Positions 15,701-28,101 of a DNA stretch of 64,000 bases are shown here, in pieces. Location of the stretch: positions 1,642,001 through 1,706,000 of the forward strand of contig NC_090797.1 in assembly GCF_040054535.1 (NCBI RefSeq). The letters are read 5' to 3'. Under the pieces are notes generated by a model. The model did not search any database. It worked only from the letters and a program-made list of their open reading frames with translations, and had not been told where the DNA came from. Position numbers and translations under genes: made by a program. Each line of letters starts with the position of its first letter. Positions within the stretch are counted from its first letter, which is position 1. The stretch comes from Antennarius striatus. Lineage: Eukaryota; Chordata; Actinopteri; Lophiiformes; Antennariidae.

Positions 15701-16645
15701 CGGCTCCATCACCACGGGCAGCTCCAGGACGGGGGGGCCGTGCAGGGGCATGACCCCGCCGGACGAGTCCACGCCGTTCAAACCCTCGTGCGGCTGCGGT
15801 TGCCGCCCCCCTCCGAGCTGCTGCTGCTGCTGCTGGGCGTCGGACACCGCCACCACCCCCACGCCGTCCATGCTGGCCAGCTCCTCCCCCATGCGATCGG
15901 GGGACATGGGGCTGCTGACGCGCGACTCCATAGCCAACCCTGTGGAGTCCAGTTCGTGGGGGCCGGTCTGGTGGAGGTCCCCCTGACCGCTGACCTGTCT
16001 GGAGTCCATCGGGACTAGACCCTGCTCCAGGGGGCCCCCGGGGCCGCTGTAAGGGTCCAGACCTGAGGGGTTGTTGCTCGCCACAGACAAGGTCCCGTCC
16101 ATGTTAAGGCTGCTGGGGTGGATGTACTGAGGCGGGGGCCGGTCCGCCAGATAAGACAGGATGCCTGAAGAAGAGGGAACACTTACAGGATTATAAGGCC
16201 CACTGGCTGTACAATAAAACTTTATTTAAAAAGAAACAGACAACGATTCCAGACCGAGCCCCACCTGGCAGTATGTGTCGGAAGTAGCTGCTCTCCAGGT
16301 GGGGGTAAGGAGGCGGCGGCAAGGAGTAGTTCCTCTCTGGCAGGCCGCACATCACCCCCCTGTCACTCAGGGGCCCCATGGGGAGCATCAGGGAGAGGGC
16401 AGAAGGAAGGGAGCCCAGGGAAGGACCCAGGCTGGGGATGGCCACCGGCATGCCTGAAACAAGACGCGGTTAACCTGCCATGTGTTTTTTTTTACTCTAG
16501 TTCGCTGGGAACCAGCTGCCCCAGTCCTACCTGGGGTGGGGATGGGGTTGTGTGTGGGGGAGGTGGGCAGACCCAGGTGGCTGGCGCTCACTGACGGCAC
16601 GGTGAGCTGGTCCATGCCCACAGGACTCAGGTTCATGTCGTTCAT
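12713..16645 (-). CDS. prdm4: PR domain zinc finger protein 4 (prdm4)
   Basis: Ten coding exons: 16645-16531, 16453-16265, 16164-15397, 15287-15138, 14478-14360, 14292-14207, 14120-13993, 13922-13401, 13328-13160 and 13067-12713. They total 866 codons (human 801). The start [14 protein letters not shown] matches the family. In order come a Pro/Ser-rich N-terminus ([20 protein letters not shown]), a Cys/His site ([18 protein letters not shown], about 356-375), the PR/SET domain (about 395-518, with [13 protein letters not shown] and [10 protein letters not shown]), a zinc knuckle ([10 protein letters not shown], about 528) and a Gln/Gly/Ser-rich linker. Six C2H2 fingers (about 638-803) and an acidic tail follow. 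The extra length is mostly in the Gln-rich linker and the exon-3 low-complexity segment. PRDM4 is a nuclear transcription factor that recruits PRMT5 and affects proliferation. A 5'-UTR exon probably lies at 16831-16778. Intron 4 contains a minisatellite. Confidence 0.96.
14527..14936. repeat. Minisatellite in prdm4 intron 4
   Basis: About 18-20 head-to-tail copies of a unit near CACTGTCTCTAATCCATCAC (20 nt) are mixed with a longer version carrying an added CCGTCCAT step (24 nt) and a shorter GTCTCAAATC variant. The mix of unit lengths forms a higher-order pattern, which points to unequal exchange or slippage. The array is entirely intronic, between the exons at 15287-15138 and 14478-14360, so length changes would not alter the protein. 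Confidence 0.9.
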
Positions 16646-17176
16646 CCTGCAGGAGCGGCTCCAGAGGGCTGATCTGGGGGGGGGGGGACACACACGTGGA
16701 GAAACATCCAAACACGAAGCTAGCTGTTAGCATCCGAGGCTAACTGGGATCCACACGGGATAGCTGCGTGAGCTTACCTGGATTTAACAACCGATGTCCA
16801 TCCCCGCCGGGGGGGTTACCTTCGTCTCCCTGGGGGGGGGGGTGAAAACACTCGTGAACAACATCTCGGTGTTACTACTTTCAACACAACTTCAGTTTTA
16901 ACCACCAGTGAGCGCAAATGACGCGCTAGCAGCTAGCATAACAACCGTTTTTGTCGCTAGGCTAACGCTAGCTATGCTAGTTTACACCTCATTACGAACA
17001 AATACCGCGATAAATTACGTCGATTTTCATGCGGTCTAGAATGCAAACAATCCGCTTCCGTTATCGCGGATGCTTCACCGCGTCAATACTGCGTGTTTGA
17101 AACGGACGATACCTTAAAAATAACATACCAACACAATGCTGCCCTGAAGGCTGCCATGACAGTAGCTTGACCTTCC

Positions 17177-17188
17177 TGCGCATGCGCG
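17177..17188. promoter_or_regulatory. NRF1 site at the probable prdm4 promoter
   Basis: TGCGCATGCGCG fits the NRF1 consensus YGCGCAYGCGCR exactly. It lies in a CpG-rich patch about 340 bp upstream of the likely prdm4 5'-UTR exon at 16831-16778, beyond the last plausible prdm4 exon, so it probably drives prdm4 leftwards. A second gene starting rightwards here was not found. Confidence 0.55.
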
Positions 17189-17229
17189 AAAGCGCTGCAG
17201 GAGGCGAGGGGCGTTTGGCTGGTCTGAGG

Positions 17230-18261
17230 TCAGTTTAAGTGTCCAGATACATCAGAGGGTTCATTAAGAGGTCAAATAAGACTGACCCAGGATCAGCTTC
17301 AGGAAAAACGTAAAGAGCAATAATAAAAACAGAATTAAGTGATAACAGAAAGTCCCATCGGGTTTTTTTTTAAATCTTATAATTGTCTTGTGGAGATTAG
17401 ATCATTATTTTTTAAGCAGGCATTGTTATTTTGTGGTGACAAAATAATTGTGTAGTGCGAAGAAAGGATTACCTTGTAATTATTATGTCCAAAAGATGAT
17501 TATAAGATAATAACTCAGGTGCACTAAACAAAAAAATCCCCTTATGGGACCATGGGGAATCGATATAAACAGAATAAAGTCAAAAAATAATAATAAGACG
17601 AGACATGTGCTGAGTTTATGAAGAAATTGCGTAATATTACAACAATCAAATTAATGACTGAAATAAAATCTAATTTATAAAATGAAAGTCGAAATATTGT
17701 GAAAATTAAAGTCGTAAATAGATGGTGGGAAAAGCAAAAGAAGAAACCTGAGTCAGAAATATCGTCAAAGAATTTAGATGAAATGAGACATTCCTGCAGT
17801 AAGAATGAAAAAAAATCTTCTGTTCGATGACTGCTTGGTAAATAAAGAGTAATTCCTTATGAAATGAGTGCTGCCCAGGATGTCCCAACAAGAGGACGAA
17901 GTGTTGTAATAAATATAGAAATTATTCCTTACCACATGTTGGCATCTCTTTGCCCCTCCGCATGCAGCCCGTTTGAATAGACACTAAAACTAATTATCAG
18001 TAAAATCTATCATCATAAGCCCATAAAGTCAGGCTGGTATTATTATTGTTTATCATTAGAATTGTTTCAAAGCGTCGACGGAAGGAAGACCGTGTTGTGT
18101 CAACAGCCCGAACCCGCCCCGGATCACACCCACCGCCTCCCCAGCCTCATAAAACCCAACAAACAAGCCGTCGCCCACACCTGCAGACCCCAACAAGAAG
18201 CTCCACACCCCGGGGTGGAAATGTCACCAAGAAGTGTTGAGTTTAATGGAGGCAGGCATTA
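17230..18261. other. Spacer and upstream region of ascl4
   Basis: AT-rich sequence with no exon recognised. The last 200 bp become C-rich (CCACCGCCTCCCCAG-like) and hold an E-box CACCTG near 18177, as expected for a bHLH gene control region. I see no clear TATA box at a convincing distance. Confidence 0.35.
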
Positions 18262-18762
18262 ATGGAGCATGTTTCATATCTCCCCCCGCTGGCTTTCCAC
18301 GGCTTCCCCATGGATGACAGCGCTGCGCGCTACAAGGATGCGCTCCGGCTGGGGTTGCCCTTCCACCTTGAAGCGACTTACCTCCACCCGGTCCACGGCC
18401 AGAAGCTGCCCTGCGGACGACTCCCCGCCTTCCCCTTCCACGGACCCTTCGGGGTGTGTGATTACGCGTTCGAACCCGCGTTCATCCGCAAACGGAACGA
18501 GAGGGAGCGGCACCGGGTGCGCTGCGTCAACGAGGGTTACGCGCGGCTCCGGGAGCATCTGCCGCAGGAGCTGGAAGACAAGCGGCTCAGCAAAGTGGAG
18601 ACCTTACGGGCGGCCATTGACTATATCAAACACCTGAAGAGCCTGCTGGACGTGAACGCGTCCGGGGTGGAGGTGTCGCTCGGAAACGCGCAGAGGACGC
18701 AGCGCAACGCCGATGGAGACTCCAAACCCGGCCTCAGCAACGGCGAGGAAACCGTTTACTAG
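18262..18762 (+). CDS. ascl4: Achaete-scute family bHLH transcription factor, ascl4 type
   Basis: A single uninterrupted exon encodes 166 residues, as is usual for ASCL genes. The bHLH domain spans about residues 76-129: a basic region RKRNERERHRVRCVNEGY, helix 1 ARLREHLPQ, a loop ELEDKRLSK, and helix 2 VETLRAAIDYIKHLKSLL. ASCL proteins pair with E proteins on CANNTG boxes in the nucleus. The part before the domain (CDYAFEPAFIRKRN) recalls ASCL3 and ASCL4. The loop, IDYIKHL and the tail (NADGDSKPGLSNGEE) fit ASCL4 better. Adjacency to prdm4, as I recall in human 12q23, also favours ascl4. A divergent ascl3 or ascl5 is the alternative. An upstream in-frame start was not seen. Confidence 0.85.
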   Translation: MEHVSYLPPLAFHGFPMDDSAARYKDALRLGLPFHLEATYLHPVHGQKLPCGRLPAFPFHGPFGVCDYAFEPAFIRKRNERERHRVRCVNEGYARLREHLPQELEDKRLSKVETLRAAIDYIKHLKSLLDVNASGVEVSLGNAQRTQRNADGDSKPGLSNGEETVY

Positions 18763-18765
18763 ATC

Positions 18766-21090
18766 TCTCCATCTGTGAGCTGCTGTGATTTTATTCAATT
18801 GTAAAGAAACTAAAACACTCTGCTTTGTTATCCATGCGTGATTTTATTCTAGTCTCAACCTCGAACGAGAAAACCAGTTTACAAGGGAGGAGACTGAAGA
18901 AGTTTCTTACATCTGATGCTTTTTGGGGGGGCATTTTAAGTTCATTCTACCGGTAAACCTAAAGTCCACTGGAAATAGGAGTTAACCCAACTCTTGAAGA
19001 CTCTAAAATTAAAGTTATACAATTTATTTAACTGCATGCTTATTACTTAGATGCTTATTCAGGAACAATACAGATATATCGGTTTTCTTTCTGAATAAGA
19101 AATAGATTTTTATTCTATAACAAAGAGAAACAGATTAATTCCTGCTGAAAGAAAAGATCACAATTGTGCTCAGTCAGAAAAATACATGAAACTTCATGGA
19201 TAATAAGGTTTTAACAAGTGTAAAACTTTTTACCAGCAGTGTGAAACTGCTTGTGAAGAACTGTAATTGATCAATTTTACTTTGTAAGGTGAATTTAACG
19301 TTGGTCTGTTAATCAGCTGGCAGATTTTCTATCACAATGCATGTAAACTGATATAAAGAAAAAGGTTTCAGACAGAACAAATATGCTCCAAAACCCATCT
19401 TCATTATACCCGCAGATGCAGATTATAAACTGGATTATGATCCGGATCTGGATCCAGTTGCACATGCGGAGCTGTTCATGCCGTTTTACATCAAATAGGA
19501 CTATCATCATTTTTCATCTTTACTGATGAAAACAGGCCTTATCATATTACAACAGGCCTTATAATATAGTTTTATACTCTTGCACTCCTTTATAGTTAAT
19601 TTACTTTACAGATTCTGATAAATCATATTAATTCCGTTTGATTACTTTCACTTTCTCTTCTTTAAGTACATTTGAAGGCTAGTATTTTGTACTTTTATAC
19701 ATTTCTGTTTAATTAAAGCATCCTGGTTCTTCTTACAGCTCTTAAACTGACATCATTGCCTCTTCTTGAAGTAATAAAAACCTAACTGTGTCAATGATCT
19801 CCCACAGTGGATAGAAGAAGGTCTGCGTGCTTTTCTTCACCGCAGTGATCCTCACAGACCACCTATGATCCCAGGAAGTTTTCCTCTATATTAGCTGAAG
19901 GAATGCCGTTATCAGGGGGCCCTCAGCTCCTCTCCTACCTGTGCATTAATGTTCCGCACCTCCGCTGACCTGCATGGAAACCGCAAATCTGAGGAAAAGC
20001 AAACATGATACTGTATACAGGTTAAAAAAAAAAAAAAAAGAAAGGAAAAGAGTGCAGCCCCCAGTGAACCAAACCGGAATGGAAGAACGGCATTGACAGC
20101 CGCAAAGGCGTGACGCACCCATAACAAAAGGTGTTGTGAACTAGACCCAATAATTAGACAAGTGCTGGTACCCCTGGCTGGTGGGTTCAGCGGCTCTGAA
20201 GAGGGAGAACATGAAGCTACTTAAATAATACCTCCACGCCACGATGCGCCTTCTCCATCCTGATTTAATCTAAGAACCTTTTTGCTGTTTGACTGGAAAA
20301 GTTGATGCAACTTCAACTGTTTGCTTCCAAATATACATTTATAATAAATGCTAACTGAGGGGGGGGGGGGTCTCCTCCTTGGGACCCCCTAGAATTAAAA
20401 TCATCATATTTGACTGTTTTATATCTTCTTTTGTGTTTGTTATAAGAGAACACACACGCACACCTACAAAAGATTCCAATCTGTGATATCAGATGTAAAA
20501 AAAAATGAAAAAAAAACCCCCCAAAAGTCAGAGCTCCCCCACAGGAGGAGGTTTGGGCTCGATATTAAGCCCCTTAAATGCCACTTCCTGTCTGCCAGGC
20601 TGCACGTTTGTTCAGTGCAAACTCCTGCAGAAGTGCATGATGACTTGTGGAGATAAAGTTTATCATCTGAAGTGGGATCAGCGTGGGACCACCGGGGGAG
20701 GCTGCCGCGACGTGTCCGAACAGGGAGCCCGCATTCAGGCACGGAAACGGGGGAAAAAAACACGGATAAGAGGAGGCGCGGTGATGCGGGGCGGCGCAGA
20801 AATAATCGTGATGCTCCTCATCTGGAAGCTGCAGATGAAGGGTGAGGAGCTGAAACTACAGTCCTCCTACCAGCAGGGGGCGCTGTGGGCTCCTGTGGTG
20901 TTCGGCTCCATTACAGATCAGTTTAGAAAAGGAAGGTGTTCCTCTTCCTGCTTCCGTTTAAAACCAGTTTGTGTCAAGAAGAATTCAGACGCTAACTAAT
21001 TTTGTGTAATTTATTGATTTAAATACATATTTACAAGAGGCTAACATTTAGCATCTGAGTCGCTTTAAATTAAAAGTAAGCAAATAGTAA
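18766..21090. other. Spacer, ascl4 3' UTR and AT-rich DNA
   Basis: No coding exon is supported. The first few hundred bases are probably the ascl4 3' UTR. An A-run at 20023-20039 and a G-run near 20359 are simple-sequence features. A 164-codon plus-strand frame at 20505-20999 is discussed among the rejected items. Confidence 0.4.
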
Positions 21091-22860
21091 TCAAAGGGTT
21101 TGGAGTTCATCGAGTTCTTTGAGTAACACGTCTTTTTCCAGCTCTAACACGGAGATCCGTCGATTCTTGTCGCTCACTTCCTGTCAAAAAGAAGAATTCA
21201 CCAAAGTCATCATCATCTGGATGCTAACGGTAGCTTCTGCTAAATGAATCCTGAATTCCCAGGGTTCCTTTCGGTCCTCACCTGCGTCAGTACCGTGTTG
21301 CGCCATTGGAGGTCGCTGTCCACCAGCGACGGGACGCTGCTGCTGGCGGCGTTGGGTTCGCTCATCACGGCCCCCAGAGAACCGTTGACCCGCTGGATGA
21401 GAGACCGGAGGAGGTGAGACCGGACCTGCAGGGAGACAGACAGGCGTGTCTTTTCTGGTCCTCTCCTCTTCATCACCCTCATCATCATCATCACCTTTAC
21501 CTCTGACGTCTCTTCCTGGCTGCAGACGGCCCCCTGATTGGCCCCCATCCTGCCCAGCCGGGCTCGGTTCTGCTCCAGACGCTGGAGGTACCAGAAGCGG
21601 GTCTTCTCCAGGACCTCCAGGCCGGACCGGAGGGCGTCCTTCTCCTTCTCCAGATCCTTCAGGTGCTTAATCTGATAATGGGGGGGGGGTTAGAGCTCGA
21701 TCAGAAGAAGAGATCATGGGTTTGACTGATGGGTTTGAAGCGTCCTGATTGGCCATTGTCGTCCGGAGGCCCGGCGGCTTTGTTTCTACAGAGCAGCAGG
21801 GGGCCTTTGCTTCTATTGTTAGCTCCCTCTCGGATCACATGACCTTTAAATGGGCTCAAACGAGCTAACAATGCTACAACAGCCAGGATGTCGCAATACA
21901 CAGGCGGAGCAGCCCCGCCTTTAGCAGCAGGAGGTCACAAAGGGGGGGGGGGGGTCATGATCAGGTGGATCGGGACGTCAAAAAGATTTTTATTTTAACA
22001 AATTCTCGCATTATGGGGGAAAAAAAGAGGAACTTTTGATCTCCTTGTGTTTGGTTCCTGAATTTAAAGATGTGATTCACAGTCAGTAGAAAACGAGTTA
22101 TTCTGAGTCAGACTCCACATCGGGTCTGGATCACAGGTTTGTTTGGATGAAACTTAATGAAAAGCGCTAATCCAAACAAAAACACAAATCTATCAGCTTT
22201 AAATCACTGCTTATTACAAATAAATCACCTTAAATTACAGTTATGTGGGCCGTGAGTCACGTCGGAGGCTCGTCATTCTGACATTTAGGAGGGACGGGGT
22301 TCTAGAGTTTGTACGTTTCAATCTGGTGGATCCAGATTTGAAACTGGATCGGCGCCACTGAGACACCAAACCACAAACGGTTGTGATTTTTTTTTTTCAA
22401 TCAATATGCTTCATTATTTGTGACTTTAAATAAATTAAACATCAAACAACGTGAAAGAACGTTATCTGGAGCTCCATCTAGAGCTACCTGGAGCTCTAAT
22501 CTCACCTACCAGCTGAGTTTCCTCGAAAGTTCAGTAGATTTTGTGTCATTTTCCACACAAATCCTCCAAGAAATGGAGCCAAAAGTAAAAACAGGACCTA
22601 ACAATGTTGTCCAGTGGTATAAAACACTTTAAATGCTTTAAATGCACCTAAATCAGACAACTGAGCTCAGCTGGTGGGAAATTATAGATAGGAATCAGTA
22701 ACACAACACACACACCGATTAGGATCAAAACACCCCCGACACACCCCCCCTGGGTCCTCACCCATAGGAAGAAGCGAAGGGCGTCCAGGCTGTGGAGGCT
22801 GGTCCTCAGGGGGAGGACGACCACGGTGTAGGAGGCCGAGGCGGGGGGGCGACAGGCCAT
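21091..22860 (-). CDS. sapcd1: Suppressor APC domain-containing protein, SAPCD1-like
   Basis: Four phase-0 coding exons, 22860-22762, 21671-21501, 21425-21282 and 21180-21091, give 167 residues. The protein starts with [20 protein letters not shown] (residues 10-29) and goes on to FFLW. A charged, probably coiled-coil segment follows ([20 protein letters not shown], about 36-55, then [14 protein letters not shown]), then a Ser-rich link. It ends with a second coiled coil ([20 protein letters not shown], about 139-158). The pairing of an EKD..L..GL.....WY block with a final EV..K..RI..LE.EK block is the mark of the suppressor-APC family. Those proteins act near the APC protein and cell-polarity machinery. 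The short length and N-terminal LPL..S...L.ALRFFLW block fit SAPCD1 better than the longer SAPCD2. Which paralog it is remains an inference. Confidence 0.75.
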
Positions 22861-23101
22861 GCTCCTGCCCCATACAGCCGGCCGGACGGGGCAACAACAC
22901 AACAGAGCCAACGGCGGCTGACGCACAATAACAGCAGGGATAGAGTGTGTGTGTGTGTGTGTATGTGTGTGTGTGGGAGAGAGAGAGAGGGAGAGAGAGA
23001 GGTGGGAAAAAGAAGCACAGAACGCATGGGATGGGAGCCCCCGGGGGAGGGAATGAAAAATTCCACATGTCACTGCCATGACTGGTTAATCGACATCCAG
23101 T

Positions 23102-23104
<3 letters not shown>

Positions 23105-23192
<88 letters not shown>
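23105..23192. repeat. (AG)n microsatellite, about 44 units
   Basis: An uninterrupted AG dinucleotide tract. The polypurine strand could form a triplex (H-DNA). A long TG tract follows 170 bp to the right. Confidence 0.95.
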
Positions 23193-23194
<2 letters not shown>

Positions 23195-23361
23195 ATGAGG
23201 TGAAGAGAAAAGAAAAATGCTAAAAGGAATAAAAAAGAATTGTAGACATTAAACATCTGCCTCTAAACTCTCCAGAGACTCTGGAAGGAATTTTCTGCTC
23301 CAAAGGAATTCTGCAGGAACCCCACCAACCTTCAGCTGCAACGTCTCTCCAGGAAAGACAG

Positions 23362-23363
<2 letters not shown>

Positions 23364-23441
<78 letters not shown>
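23364..23441. repeat. (TG)n microsatellite, about 39 units
   Basis: An uninterrupted TG tract, able to adopt Z-DNA and likely polymorphic. Confidence 0.95.
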
Positions 23442-23442
<1 letters not shown>

Positions 23443-26174
23443 TTACTTGGGTTTCGGGTGAGGACTCTGTATCGACACGCTCCCAGGAATGTGACAGAAC
23501 CTGGAGAGGTTCTGCGTAAACACGGAGGTGCGTAAAGACCACAGCGCAGCGCGGCAGCCTTTACGCACCGACTCTGACGTCACGACGTAGCGGGGAGGAC
23601 GGAGCTGGTGTGGAACATCAGCCCTCGCACACGTGTTCATCATTCGGTGGTGGCCCCGGGCCAAATTGGTAGCCAATTGATTGATTGATTGATTGATTGA
23701 TAAAAATCAACACGAGCGCTGGAGGAAGAATCTGAAGGTTCGGCTAAAAAAAAAGAGTTTTAATCTTTATAAACTGGAAGATTCGTGATTTAAATGTGAA
23801 TGAAAGGTGATTAACAGGATGAATTAAAGAGTAAAAGCCCATGACTTGATCACCTATTGACCGGCGAGGCACAGGTGAGCAGGCAGAGGCGGGACTAAGA
23901 GGAGCCACGCCCACTGGCTGCACGTTGAAGCTACTCAAGTCAGAAAATAAAATCACCATCCCTAGAAAACGTCACACAAACCATCTGATTTAGTACTCCA
24001 TATGCGCTCCACATGTCAGTTGCGTCTTCTCACCACTAGATGGTGCTACCGGTAAGCATAAAGAGCTGGAGAGGCGCCTCAAGCCGGGTATGACTGGAGT
24101 GAATTCGAACTGTACAAAAATAAATTATTATACCTCTCTAATTGGGTTGAGAAGCATAATAAACTAATTCAAATTTTTAATTTTAATGACAACTTTCGTT
24201 AAATTCATATTTTAAACACATGAACACATTCTACGTTCTGGAAGGACTTCAGCTGCTTCAGCATTCATGGACTCTACAAGTAGTTCTCTTTAAAAGGCAA
24301 ACAAAGGTCGATGTTTTTTAATCTTCTTAACTGTTTTGTTAAAGTTCTTCATCCATAAATGTAAATACATTAAGCAAAGAGCCGCATTCAAACATTTTTA
24401 TAAGAATATTTTAACATATATAAAATTAATTCATGGCTCACTGAACAAAAAGGCTTTAAAAACTTTAAATATTTGCATCAATTACAAATTATTTGAACGT
24501 CCGTAATGTTTTTACATGTTGCTCCTCTGCGGTGTTATACAATCATTCTTCTGTTTGTTTCGAAAATATTCAAAAAAGACGAGTGAATTCATGAGTTCCA
24601 ACAGGAAGAGACGCAGTAGCTGCTTTCAGACACTAGATGGCGCATTGTCAACCTTTTTTACCGCATGAAAAAAAAACAACTCAGTCACAAAAGATTAAAA
24701 ATATCAGAGCAAATAAACAAGAATAAAACAAAAATAGAAAAACAGTTATACCTCACCGTTCAAATGCAAATTTATTTTTAAAAAAAAACTAAAACTCAAA
24801 TTAAAAACACGATTTTTTTTTTAAAATAAGATAACATAATTAAAAATAATTTCTATCATAACAATCAGGCACCATTAGTTAAAAAAACACTATAAACATT
24901 ATTATAATCCCCCCTGGCAAGTAGAGAAATTAATGCTACTGGTGCTTGGACCACAAGGGAGGGTGGGGGGTAGTTCTAATTACCCCTGAGTCATTTAATC
25001 ACAGGCAATTTTTTAGCAACAACTTTTTAGAGGGACCGGACTTCATCCATTATTTGCCCTCGGGGTAGTTTACATATACAGTTAAAATAAAGGGACCCAA
25101 ATTTGACCCCCGGGGGACCCCACAAAGAGGGGCTAGAGGAGGATTGTACCCAGAATGAAGCCTGTGAGGCTCCTGGTGTCACGAGCAAACAGATGAGGTG
25201 TGTTTTACACATTTTCATGCTGACTGCAGCATCTTAGACCCTGATTCTATTCTGGTTTCTACTCTGGGTCTCCCCACAAAGAGGAAGTTCACTTTTTGAC
25301 ATTTAAACCCTCCCTCACGCTAACACACGAGAGGATTTCAATGTGCACCCCCCCCCCCACACACACACACCCCACCCCCTGCAAGGAGCACCACAGCTGG
25401 GACAACTTGACCCGTATTGTACCGGCGGAATGCTGGAGGCGGGGCGGTACCACCGCAACATGCAATGCCCCGTAGATGGGTTTGACGTATCCATTCGCCT
25501 GCACCACCAGGTAACCACACTGCTGGTCTGGAGGGTCGAGGGTGTGTTCTAAACTGTGTGTGTGTATTACACACACTCCAACGACCCACCTTCCTCCTAT
25601 GCCAACCCTTTCAGTCACGACTCTCACTTTGCGGCTGAGAGGGGGCCCCCGGGTGCTTCCTGTTTCAGTCCTCGGTTCGCTCACACACTTTCACAAACAC
25701 ACTGACTCCCTGAAACCACCTGGAACGCGAACGATGCTAGCAGCTTGTGCAAAAAGGGGAAGCAGCGCGAGGACCCGTCGAAAGGTTACTCTGAGCCACA
25801 GAGGCCGTGTCTATTGAGGATCACTGTTCCAGATCACAGTTCGGAGATATGTAACCCCCCCCAAACACACTGGCTTCAGTCAGGAATGAAAGCACCGCGT
25901 CCCTCCCCAGCCTCATTAGAGCAACACTCACCTCCTTGTCCTGAGAGCTGAGATGTGAACAACCGGTTGAGTGAATCCCACAAAGGAGGCCAACGTGTGG
26001 AGCCATTCATGCAGAACATATTAAAACGGCAATTAATTAGCATTAAAGCTGCAAAAATAAAAGGTTTTATGAAAAATAGAGCAACACAAATCGACAAAAT
26101 TATCGACTTATGTTTAAATAAAGCTCCAAAAAGAGACAAATTTAACTAGAACCAAAACAGTCACAAGACTCCAA

Positions 26175-26591
26175 CATCCCGCGAAGGGTAGGTCAGGGTC
26201 CCCTGAAAGTAGTACCTGACAAGTGCATAGCTTTGACCTTTCAGGGTAGGTCAAAGGTAGATCAAAGCACTAGCTTTGACCATAGATCAAAGCTAGTGCA
26301 TAGGTAGCTCAAAGCACTAGCTTTGATCTATGGTCTTACTCACACTGGCCAACTCCCTCGTTTTTCTATCTTATCCGGTTCCTGAGTGTACAAAAGTTGA
26401 AATTTGACCTTGACCTAGTTTTCTCAAGGTCAAGGTCATCATCTCATTTTCGTCCCCCTTGCTGCCTGAATAATGTGCTTTTTGTTTCATCTTTCTAACT
26501 GCAACGGTTGAGAAGATATATGGTGGACGAACTAACAGACGGACAAACCAACACTGACCATTACAACACCTCACCGCTTTGAAGCGGGATG
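26175..26591. mobile_element. Candidate short non-autonomous element with terminal inverted repeats and internal palindrome
   Basis: CATCCCGC at 26175-26182 is matched by GCGGGATG at 26584-26591, giving 8-bp perfect inverted ends. The interior is full of repeated words (GGTCAAAG, GCACTAGCTTTGA, TCAAGGTCAAGGTC) and contains a perfect 22-bp inverted repeat at 26278-26299 and 26314-26335 with a 14-nt loop. The right third (ggttgagaagatatatggtg, then gacggacaaacc) resembles a dispersed animal repeat I have seen often but cannot name. No target-site duplication is obvious. It could also be two overlapping repeats. Confidence 0.4.
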
Positions 26592-28018
26592 GAATTAAAC
26601 GAATCTGATTGGTCTTGAAATACGATCGTTCTTTATTCATTGTTTTCCTGATTGTGTCAAACAAACTCTTCATCACCTTATCTTCATCAAACAGACAACA
26701 CAATTACCCACAATGCAAATGTGTAGCACCTTGTATTGAAGCCTGACTATCTTTTCCAACCCCCAAACCAAGACTTTAAGCTCTAGACGACATCATGACG
26801 ACGTCAGTCAGGTGTTTCCTTCAGATCCTCCTCAGGAGGCACAAAAGTAGTTTTTACTGAGTGTGTGTGTGACTCTTTGAGCGTTAGCCGTCGTGTTAGC
26901 GTAGCATGTGAGGACGCCGTCTTGACGCCATATTTGCAGGTGAACCCAAAAAAAAATGTGAGAATACGAGTGAAGGAATGTCTGCAGGAGCTTTGACTGT
27001 AACCCAACTGTCATCTGAGTCACTTCAACTCCTACGCAAACGCGTTCAACTTCATGTCAGAGAGTAAAGTTAATCTTTCTGACAAATAAAATGAGCGACC
27101 TTTGGCCTCGGGATTTCTAAGCACACACGTTTCACCGATAAGGCTGATTGCTCAGGTGTCGAACAGATTGCACAGGGACGTCGGAATTTACGACATTTAT
27201 ATCTTGGGTTGGAGGCTCCACAAACACAAACACAAACAAACAGACACGAAAAAAGAAAATGTTATTTTCTTTCCTCGAAATCACACGTATGATCGCGCTC
27301 GCGCACGGCCCGTTGCTACGACAGCAGGCCCAGATGCAAACCAGATGTTCCCAAGAGGTAGATAAGGGGTGAAAAACAACATCAGCTGAAGTCCGCCACC
27401 TTTTCACCTCAGCTGCGTTGAGCAGAAACAGATGGGGGGGGGGGTGGCGTGTATTTCCTGGAGTCAAGAATGACTGAAAATGAGCATATAAAGGACTATT
27501 TTATGCCTGTTTTGGTCCGGATGAGCTCATTTGGCTCATTCTTTACACTGTTGGATATTTCTTGGCCCCCACTTTGACTTCCTGTCTCCTCCTGACATTG
27601 AACTCCTCTCAGAGTCGCCTCATTCAGCACCAAAACAAGCCCCCCCCCCTCCCCAAACCTCTCAGAAGCATAGGCAGGGACGAAAACAAAGGATCGATTT
27701 ACACCCGCCTGGCCCCGCCCCCTTCACGCCCACAAACGCACACCCCCCTCAGCAGAAACTCTAAGACGACGATGGAAAAAGATCTACGTACGCAGATGAC
27801 TCACGTTCTCAAAGTGGACTCCTGCAAAAAAAATACTATACCAGCACCCCCCCCCCCATTCATGACTGGCCCCTGAGGACCCCCCCTAAACAAACACAGC
27901 AAGTCAGGGTCTCCTTGGGCACATTTCATCTTAAACCCATTCACCCTGACGTCCTCGCTCCCCTGATGAAACCCTGACAATATCCAGCTGCTGCCTCACG
28001 TCCCTGCACCCCGAAACT

Positions 28019-28020
<2 letters not shown>

Positions 28021-28099
<79 letters not shown>
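28021..28099. repeat. (CA)n microsatellite, about 39 units
   Basis: An uninterrupted CA tract, likely polymorphic. Confidence 0.95.

Positions 28100-28101
<2 letters not shown>

Noticed and set aside
20505-20999. 164-codon plus-strand open frame between ascl4 and the sapcd1-like gene
   Set aside because: It starts in an A-run, has no recognisable domain, odd composition and no splice or promoter context. It looks like chance.
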